A stretch of 36,620 nt of DNA from Candidatus Iainarchaeum sp. Lineage in GTDB: Archaea > Iainarchaeota > Iainarchaeia > Iainarchaeales > DTGL01. The position numbers and the translations under genes are program-made. A model generated the notes under the pieces. It saw only the letters and a list, made by a program, of their open reading frames with translations. It did no database searches and had not been told where the DNA came from. The stretch lies in NCBI GenBank assembly GCA_017608575.1, contig JAFCFP010000003.1:1-36620 (forward strand). The letters are read 5' to 3'. Below are positions 8,562-15,728 of this stretch, piece by piece (the stretch's first letter is position 1; every line of letters begins with the position of its first letter).

Positions 8562-10970
8562 TCACATAAAAGAATTAAGCGATGACTGTTTTCCTCCCTC
8601 GATTAAGTCTTCCTCGCTGTAGCCAAGTTCGGCAATAATCCTAATCACAGCCGGAATAACTTGGTGCTTAATGTAATATTCAGCATCATAGTTTCCTTCG
8701 GCAACATATTCCTCCAATTGCGCTTTACCGCTAATGCTTTTCCCGCTTCTTGTAACAATATAACCAATAATTGAGCCTTCTCCTAGCGGTTTTCCTTTTG
8801 CAATTGCCTTTTTTGCAGCAGCAATGTGCGGTCCAATGGATTCATATTTTGCAATAGGTTTTTTTATTTGCGTTAAAATAACCAGTTTTCTTTTCTCCAT
8901 TTTTCCACTCTTTAATTTTTTTATTGTTTCGCGGACTATTTGCACTGCCTTGGCTGGATTGCCCTCACTGAGCACTGCTTCAATTACTTTTCTCTGGGTT
9001 TCCTTTGCTATAAGTGCCCAGTCTCTTCTCACATACTCAAAGCCCACAATTTTAAGGTTGCCGTTAAAATCAATCAGTGCATACCGCTTTTTTGCGGCTT
9101 CCTTTCCGCTTTTTTTAGTGACAAAAATGCCACGCTTGAAAAAGCCCTCAAGTTCAAGATTCATTACCCCGGGCAACTCAGAGTTAATTTTTTCCACAAA
9201 TTCTTTAACGTCTGTTTGTGTTTTTCCCTTTGGAATTTTTATAAACGCTGAATCAGTGTCTCCATAAATTGTTTCAAAGCCCTCTTCTTCAGCTCGCTCA
9301 CTAACCCATTTAACATACTTCCTCGACCAAGCGGTTACTGCCCTAGCGCAATCTCTGTTATACCACCTGAACCTTGGAAAAGCCAGTGTGCCATAAGACG
9401 AGTTAAGAATTATTTTAAGGGAATACTGCCTTGCATAAACAAGGTTAAATTCACGGCTTCCCTTTTTTAATTTTTTCAAGCTGTCCTTCAATTCCTTTCT
9501 TTTATGGAATATTTCTTCAATGTTCGCTGACAAAAAACCCTTTCTTTTAATGCAAAAGTGCTGCCCTTCAGGTGAAACATTTTTTTCACATTCCTTGTGA
9601 TTGCAGTTGACCGTGTCAGGACTGATGTTGTGCGAAATAATAATAGTTGGATGCAGTGAAGTAAAGTCCAGCACTGCAAGATTTTCATGCAGTCCGGGTT
9701 TTGGTTCACGCACATAACCGCCCTTGATTGGCTGCATTATTCTCATTCTCACTTTTTCTTCAGAAGGCTTGTTTGGAATGAGCACTCCTTGAGCGAATGC
9801 TTTTTTTATGAGGAATGCTTCCACCAGTATTCCGGCACCACTCCTTGTAACATCAAAAGGTGTTTGATTCACGAGTTTTCCAATTTCTACAAACAAAGGC
9901 AAATACTCTTTTGCGATTCTGAGTGCTACCTCTGAATCCAGCTTGTTATACTCAGCAAGCCTTTCAAGCCCTTTGCCTGAATGCCATATTTCGTTTATTT
10001 CACTTGCATGGATTTTTTCCTTTTTTTCTCCAAAAAGCTGTTTGTCTACAGCCTCCAAATCCATTTTTACAAGGTTCACTATGCCAAATCTGTTAAGAAT
10101 CTGCACTATTTGAAAAGAATCAATGTGTTGCCTGCCCTTTATTTTAACAGCGTTATCCATGCCTTTTCTTTTCACTGTTATGCCAGAGCCATCAACGCCG
10201 ATTTCCACTTTTAAGCCAAGCCTTTTTGCCCTTTCCTTGATATATGGAAAATCAAAATTGTCACCATTGTATGTTACAACAATGTCCAGTTCGCGTATTC
10301 TTTCAATCAAGCGCTCTATTAATTCCTTTTCATCCCTTACAAGCACTGCATATTTTTTTTCAATTTTTTTAGTGCAAAAAACCACTGATTTTTTTCCATT
10401 AGTAAAGGAAGCCATTATAATTGGGTCCTTTGATGGATCTGAAAAGGTCAATCCTGAAAGCGTTTCAATATCAAAAGCTCCTGCTTTTAATTCCTGCAAG
10501 CCATCCCCGCAAACCCTTATAGAACGCAGTTCACTGCCTTCAAATTCAACTTCCACTTCACTCATTGGCTGCAGGTCTCGGTCAATGAGGTAGCGTTTTG
10601 TAAAAGGAATGTCATATTCTCTTTTTTCCTCGTAATAAGGGAGTTCTTTTATGCGATTTCGCATTTCCTTAACTTCCTTTGTTGAATTAAAAAAAAGCTT
10701 CAAAACCTCGCGTGGCTCTTTCTCAGGGCTCAACTTTTTTTTAACCACTTCAACTCGTGTTACCTTCACTCCGTAAAAGTCCTCTTCCATTATTTTTTTT
10801 GCCGCTTCTCTGGCATTTCCGGAAACAACCAAGTAAAAGTAGGGCTCAAAACTTGGATCCCTTAACACAAGAGTTTTTTTCTTTGTTTTAATAAAAAGCC
10901 TTATAATGGATTTTTCCTCCATTAAATAATCAATGTCAAGCAAAATACCGCGAGCTTTCTCCACAGCCAT
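8562..10970 (-). CDS. polB: Family B DNA polymerase with 3'-5' exonuclease motifs
   Basis: ExoI AFDIETLSG, ExoII TYNGDNFDFPYIKERA, ExoIII YNKLDSEVA, motif A LDFTSLHPTIII, motif B KIILNSSYGTLAF, motif C YGDTDSAFI. C-terminus KQSSLNSFM resembles a PIP box. Start MAVEKARG at 10970 preferred. Confidence 0.95.
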   Translation of the reverse strand: MAVEKARGILLDIDYLMEEKSIIRLFIKTKKKTLVLRDPSFEPYFYLVVSGNAREAAKKIMEEDFYGVKVTRVEVVKKKLSPEKEPREVLKLFFNSTKEVKEMRNRIKELPYYEEKREYDIPFTKRYLIDRDLQPMSEVEVEFEGSELRSIRVCGDGLQELKAGAFDIETLSGLTFSDPSKDPIIMASFTNGKKSVVFCTKKIEKKYAVLVRDEKELIERLIERIRELDIVVTYNGDNFDFPYIKERAKRLGLKVEIGVDGSGITVKRKGMDNAVKIKGRQHIDSFQIVQILNRFGIVNLVKMDLEAVDKQLFGEKKEKIHASEINEIWHSGKGLERLAEYNKLDSEVALRIAKEYLPLFVEIGKLVNQTPFDVTRSGAGILVEAFLIKKAFAQGVLIPNKPSEEKVRMRIMQPIKGGYVREPKPGLHENLAVLDFTSLHPTIIISHNISPDTVNCNHKECEKNVSPEGQHFCIKRKGFLSANIEEIFHKRKELKDSLKKLKKGSREFNLVYARQYSLKIILNSSYGTLAFPRFRWYNRDCARAVTAWSRKYVKWVSERAEEEGFETIYGDTDSAFIKIPKGKTQTDVKEFVEKINSELPGVMNLELEGFFKRGIFVTKKSGKEAAKKRYALIDFNGNLKIVGFEYVRRDWALIAKETQRKVIEAVLSEGNPAKAVQIVRETIKKLKSGKMEKRKLVILTQIKKPIAKYESIGPHIAAAKKAIAKGKPLGEGSIIGYIVTRSGKSISGKAQLEEYVAEGNYDAEYYIKHQVIPAVIRIIAELGYSEEDLIEGGKQSSLNSFM

Positions 10971-11110
10971 AAAACCATTAAAAGAGCAAAACAATTAATA
11001 AGAAAACGAATCAGTTGCTTGAATCCCTTAAAACACCCTGAAAAACCGAAAGAATATTAAATCCCTTTGGCTTAATTATTTCACTTATTTGTGTGCAAGA
11101 GCTGTTTAAA

Positions 11111-11605
11111 ATGGAAGAACGCTTGAGTAGAAGGGAAAGCAGGCGAGAAATGCGTGAAAGAACCTATCGTGTACAACCCAGACCGCACACCAGGACAAGC
11201 TCTGAAGTGCTTTTGGCTCAACTGAGGGAAGACATAAAAGCATTGAACAGTGCGGTTTCAATCATTTCCCAAAAAATGAAACATTTAACGCGAAATGAAA
11301 AGATTTTAGGACGCAATTTAATTGTCTTAAACAAAAAAATAAAAGAATTGAGCGAGCGTTCTTTTGGCTCTGAAATGTCAGAAGAAACAGAAAAAAAACT
11401 AAACGAATTAACGCTTAAATTGCAGGACATGGAAGCACAATTGGGTGAACTTCGCTCTGAACTGTCCTATCTTAAAAACAATTCCATTTCAATGGAAAAA
11501 TTCAAGGAATTGCAGTTCATTGTTCAATCCATTAATCCAACAGAGCTTGCAACAATAGAGCAAGTAAAAGAAATGCTTTCAGAAAACAAAAAGAAAAAAG
11601 AATAA
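11111..11605 (+). CDS. Basic/coiled-coil protein, unknown function
   Basis: Arg-rich N-terminus (MEERLSRRESRREMRERTYR) followed by heptad-like helices; track ORF begins at 11093. Confidence 0.65.
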   Translation: MEERLSRRESRREMRERTYRVQPRPHTRTSSEVLLAQLREDIKALNSAVSIISQKMKHLTRNEKILGRNLIVLNKKIKELSERSFGSEMSEETEKKLNELTLKLQDMEAQLGELRSELSYLKNNSISMEKFKELQFIVQSINPTELATIEQVKEMLSENKKKKE

Positions 11606-11608
11606 GAG

Positions 11609-13117
11609 TTAAAACGCCTTGCTTAAAGGCGGTCTCACCAAAACACGGTAATATTTTCTATCAGTCATTTGTATGCCGACATCGTTTCTTATTATAACAC
11701 TCAGCATTGCTCTTGTGTTATCCTTCAATTCTTTTGAAACATCAACGCTTTCAGGAGCACTCATTGCAAGCCCGACTCCGTATTTTCTCATTTCAAGTAA
11801 TTCAGTGGCTATAAGCTGGTTTATATGTTTTGCTCTGACCCTTGGAACCACTTTTTCCGCTGAGGGAATGAAGGCAAAAACCTTTAATGCTTCACTTATT
11901 CCCTTTTCTTGGAAATAAATTTTAAGGCTGCGGAAAAGCGAAAGCAATGCAATCATTACCTGTGTTTCATCCCTGCCTTCGCAGTTAATAAGGGCAGCCC
12001 TTCCAAGCCTGTGGTTCCAGTCCCTAACTATTTCTTCAATGTTGTTCTCTCCACCAAAAAAATCCGGGTAAATGCTGTCAATAAGCCTCAAAAACCTTAT
12101 AACGCGGTTTTTTTTAAAATTGGTTATGTTCTCTGTTAATGGCAAGGCATCAACAACTTTTATTGCATCAAAAACACTTGAATGTTTCCCTGACTTTAAT
12201 ATTGCTTCGAGTATTTTTTCCTCCTCTGCTGAGGAAAAGCCAAAGAGTTCAACCAATGATTTTGCGTCAAGAAGGTTGAGGTCTGCTTTAATGTCTTTTC
12301 CAATTGAAAAAGTTCTTGTCGGAAAGCCAACAGGTTCTATTTTTACCTTGAACTCTTGCAATTTTTCTCTTTCCTCGTTTGGATAATTGAGATTTTTGAA
12401 TGAATTGTTCCAGTCAACCACTATTGTTGGAATATTTGAAAGCAAAGCGCTTTCAATCAGTATGTGCATTAAGAGTTTTCTGTCTTTTTCCTCACCACCA
12501 TACACAATTGTTCTGTCAAACAATGAAATTGGTTCTCTTGAAACAAGTCCCTTTTTTGTGAGGCCAAAAATTATTTCTCCACAGGAAACACTTTCAGGAA
12601 CAACTACAGTTTTTGTTTCAACAGGCATTGCTCTGGCTTTTGGTGAAACAAGCAATCCAATCAAAGGCATTGAAAAGAATGCTTCAATTTCCTTGCTTGA
12701 ACATTGTTCGAGCTCAAGGAGTTCAACATCGTATGCCCTGCTTACTTGGGTGACCATTTGGGAAAAAGACCTAATTCTTTCAAGCAATGAATCTGTTTCC
12801 TGGGAGAACTCCTCTTCGTTGTATTTTGCATAAGTAATGCCCGAATCAATTAAAAAGAACTTGAATGTTTCCTCTTTTTCGTGCTTTTCAACCAACAAGG
12901 CATTTTTTGGCAGGGTTTCAATAAAGTTCTCAAGCGCTCCACGGCAATAAAACACCTTGAATATTTCAACCAGTACGCCGATTCTTCGCCCGCCTTCTTT
13001 TTCAAAAACAAGTGCAAGGATAAGGCTTTCAGGATTAGTGTAAACCTCCACTTCATGTCCTTCGATTTCCCCTGAAAAGAAAAGCCTCCAAGGGCCTTCC
13101 CTTACCTTTAATTCCAT
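11609..13117 (-). CDS. HerA/FtsK-like (DUF87-type) protein with degenerate Walker motifs
   Basis: HerA-like layout by eye: TIVYGGEEKDRKLLMHILIESALLSNIPTIVVDWNNSF at the P-loop position, VFAFIPSAEKVV at the Walker B position, ATELLEMRKYGVGLAMSAPESVDVSKELKDNTRAMLSVIIRNDVGIQ like the HerA RKYG region. Confidence 0.6.
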   Translation of the reverse strand: MELKVREGPWRLFFSGEIEGHEVEVYTNPESLILALVFEKEGGRRIGVLVEIFKVFYCRGALENFIETLPKNALLVEKHEKEETFKFFLIDSGITYAKYNEEEFSQETDSLLERIRSFSQMVTQVSRAYDVELLELEQCSSKEIEAFFSMPLIGLLVSPKARAMPVETKTVVVPESVSCGEIIFGLTKKGLVSREPISLFDRTIVYGGEEKDRKLLMHILIESALLSNIPTIVVDWNNSFKNLNYPNEEREKLQEFKVKIEPVGFPTRTFSIGKDIKADLNLLDAKSLVELFGFSSAEEEKILEAILKSGKHSSVFDAIKVVDALPLTENITNFKKNRVIRFLRLIDSIYPDFFGGENNIEEIVRDWNHRLGRAALINCEGRDETQVMIALLSLFRSLKIYFQEKGISEALKVFAFIPSAEKVVPRVRAKHINQLIATELLEMRKYGVGLAMSAPESVDVSKELKDNTRAMLSVIIRNDVGIQMTDRKYYRVLVRPPLSKAF

Positions 13118-13258
13118 TACATTACACCCAGTGTCAATAACAAGATGTTTTTTGGTATTTTAAACCTATTCTCTGTTAATTTCAGTAGAAGGGATAAATG
13201 AAACTATTTTAAATAATATCACCAAATATTTAAGTGAAGCTTTTGTTCAGGCGGTTCC

Positions 13259-13930
13259 ATGGTAAACGAAGAAGTAATACTTGAAACAATTAAAAAAATG
13301 AAAGATTCAGGAATAGAGGATTCAATAATAATAAATACACTCAAAGACGTCGGCTTAAGTGAAAAACAGGCAAGTGAATACCTTAAAAAAATTTCCACTT
13401 CAAGCACCCAAGATGAAGCTAAAAGAGAAGAAGCTCTTGTACAGGAAAAACCCGAAACCAAAACAGAGCCAGAAGAAAGTGAAACGCCGCCAGAAAAACC
13501 TGAACAACCAGAGGAATCACAGGAAGCTGAGGAAAGTGAAGAAACACCAGTTGAACCAGAAGAACTGATTGAAAGCGCTTTGGAAGAACCAGAGCCAATT
13601 GAAAAAGAACATGAAAAAATTGCTGAAAAAAAAGCTGAAAAAATAAAAGAACACCTGGAAAAAGACCTTGAAGAACGTGCCCTCAAGGAAACAGCAACAC
13701 AGATTCAACTCGAAGAGCACACAGGCAAACTGGATGAAGTCAGCAAAAAAGTAAGCGAAATATCACAAAAAGTAAATACAACCGAAACAATGCAGGAACT
13801 TAAAGCAATTAGTTCATCGCTTGCAATTCTGCGTGCTGAAATAGAGGAAACAAAAGCCCTTGCCTCGGCAACGCGTTCCCTAATGGAAAAAATACTTGAA
13901 ACCGATAGAAAAATCCTGTCAAAGCTGTGA
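13259..13930 (+). CDS. Acidic linker plus coiled-coil protein with N-terminal helical motif
   Basis: MVNEEVILETIKKMKDSGIEDSIIINTLKDVGLSEKQASEYLKKI, then Glu/Pro-rich linker, then coiled coil. TATA-like aaatatttaag about 25-30 nt upstream. Confidence 0.75.
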   Translation: MVNEEVILETIKKMKDSGIEDSIIINTLKDVGLSEKQASEYLKKISTSSTQDEAKREEALVQEKPETKTEPEESETPPEKPEQPEESQEAEESEETPVEPEELIESALEEPEPIEKEHEKIAEKKAEKIKEHLEKDLEERALKETATQIQLEEHTGKLDEVSKKVSEISQKVNTTETMQELKAISSSLAILRAEIEETKALASATRSLMEKILETDRKILSKL

Positions 13931-13936
13931 CGCAAT

Positions 13937-14278
13937 TCACTTGAACAATTCAAAGAATTTGTCAATTAATTTCTGTGAACTGTTTCCCAAATTCTTTGGA
14001 AGATTGCGTGAACTCCAAGCCCAGCTTGACTGCCATATTTGTTCTGATGCCTTTTTGCCGGTTTCATTCAATGCTTCCTGAAATAGCGTTGCCGGCGGGT
14101 GCTGTGGTTCAGCTTTGGCCAAGTCACTGTGAATTCCTTTTGCAATCCTTTTCCCATTCAACAAAATCCAAAAAAGCATTGCAATAATTCCCAAAACAAA
14201 AAGCATTGAACCAATTGTTTCATTTAAAAAAAAATAAACAGCAATGGAAAAAAGAAGAAAAAAAGCAAGTGCCTTCAT
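13937..14278 (-). CDS. Small membrane protein (two N-terminal TM segments, amphipathic C-terminus)
   Basis: 113 aa, 9 nt after the preceding gene of the minus-strand block. Confidence 0.7.
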   Translation of the reverse strand: MKALAFFLLFSIAVYFFLNETIGSMLFVLGIIAMLFWILLNGKRIAKGIHSDLAKAEPQHPPATLFQEALNETGKKASEQIWQSSWAWSSRNLPKNLGNSSQKLIDKFFELFK

Positions 14279-14287
14279 TTTCCAGCC

Positions 14288-14596
14288 TCACATTTCGCCC
14301 ATCATTCCGCCAAGGTCTGGTGCATAATACTCTGGCTGTTGTGGCTGTGGTTTCATTCCAATAATTATTGCAAGAATGACAAGTCCAAAAAGAATTAATG
14401 GAAGAAGCATTTTTATGTCATTCCAGTTATTAAACATGAACAATACTGCAACAAGAACTATGAGTACTATTGCAACACTAAAAGAACGCATTGAAAGAAT
14501 TAGCAGTATCACTGTTCCAAAAACAAGCCAGTTTTGTTCAAATTGAAAAGCCAGTAAAATAAAAATAATGGCAATTATTAATGTAAAAGTATCCAT
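14288..14596 (-). CDS. Small multi-TM protein, family copy 4
   Basis: MDTFTLIIAIIF...LSMRSFSVAIVLIVLVAVLFMFNNWNDIKMLLPLILFGL...; tail PQPQQPEYYAPDLGGMMGEM. Confidence 0.72.
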   Translation of the reverse strand: MDTFTLIIAIIFILLAFQFEQNWLVFGTVILLILSMRSFSVAIVLIVLVAVLFMFNNWNDIKMLLPLILFGLVILAIIIGMKPQPQQPEYYAPDLGGMMGEM

Positions 14597-14604
14597 TCAA
14601 ACCA

Positions 14605-14868
14605 CTAATACCTCAAATAATCCGGTTTTTTGTCTCCTTCCGGGATTTTTTCAAACATTCCCCTGAAAAAGAATGCAAAAAGGAACAATACAACAGGAAT
14701 CCATACAAGGAAAGGATACTGGTAAAAAGTCAAATACACTACTATGACAGCAAACAAGACAGCAAGCGTTACTGATCCAAGCTGCCTTTTTGCCCAAGCA
14801 AAAAGCCACACTAAATAAAACAATGAAAGCACTATCCAAAGGTTTGTCCACATATCTGCTTCAAACAT
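14605..14868 (-). CDS. Small multi-TM protein, family copy 3
   Basis: MFEADMWTNLWIVLSLFYLVWLFAWAKRQLGSVTLAVLFAVIVVYLTFYQYPFLVWIPVVLFLFAFFF. Confidence 0.72.
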   Translation of the reverse strand: MFEADMWTNLWIVLSLFYLVWLFAWAKRQLGSVTLAVLFAVIVVYLTFYQYPFLVWIPVVLFLFAFFFRGMFEKIPEGDKKPDYLRY

Positions 14869-14912
14869 TACCGCACCTATTCATTGTTCTTTTAAAGTTA
14901 ATAAATTCTTTT

Positions 14913-15239
14913 CTATCCCCTTCGCATGGTTACACTCAAACCCCAGATTACTACACTTAGGAACTGGAAAGCCAGCAATACATAAAAGAAAACAAACAAT
15001 GAAGAGGTAAGATAAGCGTGCTTTATCACAAGCAAATACACAAGAGCAGCTGTTATGATTAAGGTTAGTGGAGAATTTCCAAGATAGCCTTTTACTGTCA
15101 TGTAAACCATTAATGCAAGAAACACCCTCATTAAAAGATTTCCAGCGGGAAAGAGATACATTACAACTGGTGGAATAAGTGCAAGGATAAAAAATGCCCC
15201 GATTATTAGAATGAAAAGAGGTGTTCCGCGTTCATTCAT
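14913..15239 (-). CDS. Small multi-TM protein, family copy 2
   Basis: MNERGTPLFILIIGAFF...VKGYLGNSPLTLIITAALVYLLVIKHAYLTSSLFVFFYVLLAF. Confidence 0.75.
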   Translation of the reverse strand: MNERGTPLFILIIGAFFILALIPPVVMYLFPAGNLLMRVFLALMVYMTVKGYLGNSPLTLIITAALVYLLVIKHAYLTSSLFVFFYVLLAFQFLSVVIWGLSVTMRRG

Positions 15240-15243
15240 TCAA

Positions 15244-15672
15244 TCACCTTCCCATTGGCCTTTTTGGTTTTTGTTGCATTGTCCTTTGCTGCATTCCGCG
15301 TGGAACATTTGCGCCTTGGGCTTTTGCTTTGAGCATTGCCTGTTGTCGCATCATTAAGTCAACACCCGAGCTAACAGGCTGTGCTTCAGTTGGCTCTCCA
15401 CCCATTTGGCTTACAAAGAAGAAATCAATAAGAATGCCGCTTATTCCAAGGGTTAAAAGAGTGTAAAGGACAAAAATGCCGCCAAAAAACTTCCAGTAAT
15501 CAAAGAGCACAAACCATCCAAAGCCAACAATTAATGCAACAGAAAGCGGGCTTTTTCCAAGATGCGCCCATACAAACGAAACAATTGTAAGCAATGCAAA
15601 AATCTTCAAAGCCAGATTCAAGTCAGCAAACAATTCTCCAAAAAACAATGGAAATAATGTTATTTCAATCAT
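15244..15672 (-). CDS. Small multi-TM protein, family copy 1, with basic Gln/Met-rich tail
   Basis: ...FVWAHLGKSPLSVALIVGFGWFVLFDYWKFFGGIFVLYTLLTLGISG; tail MMRQQAMLKAKAQGANVPRGMQQRTMQQKPKRPMGR. Start 4 nt upstream of the next gene's region (stop 15244 / start 15239). Confidence 0.77.
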   Translation of the reverse strand: MIEITLFPLFFGELFADLNLALKIFALLTIVSFVWAHLGKSPLSVALIVGFGWFVLFDYWKFFGGIFVLYTLLTLGISGILIDFFFVSQMGGEPTEAQPVSSGVDLMMRQQAMLKAKAQGANVPRGMQQRTMQQKPKRPMGR

Positions 15673-15703
15673 TGCTTCACTTCCACTAAAAAACTATTGA
15701 ATT

Positions 15704-15716
15704 CTTTATTTAAATT
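15704..15716 (-). promoter_or_regulatory. Possible internal promoter (TATA-like) for the small-TM-protein genes
   Basis: Minus strand AATTTAAATAAAG in the 56-nt gap after giant gene A, about 35 nt before the ATG at 15672. Confidence 0.4.
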
Positions 15717-15728
15717 AGTTTGCTTTGC

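Noticed and set aside
8824-10593. Plus-strand ORFs opposite polB
   Set aside because: polB is intact with all motifs on the minus strand; these are shadow ORFs.
8562-10970. Possible intein in PolB
   Set aside because: Exo motifs and motifs A, B and C follow each other with normal spacing in an ~800-aa protein; no splicing-domain residues seen.
13219-13686. 155-aa minus-strand Ser-rich ORF
   Set aside because: Antisense of the Glu/Pro-rich linker of the 13259-13930 gene; composition is explained by the complementary strand.
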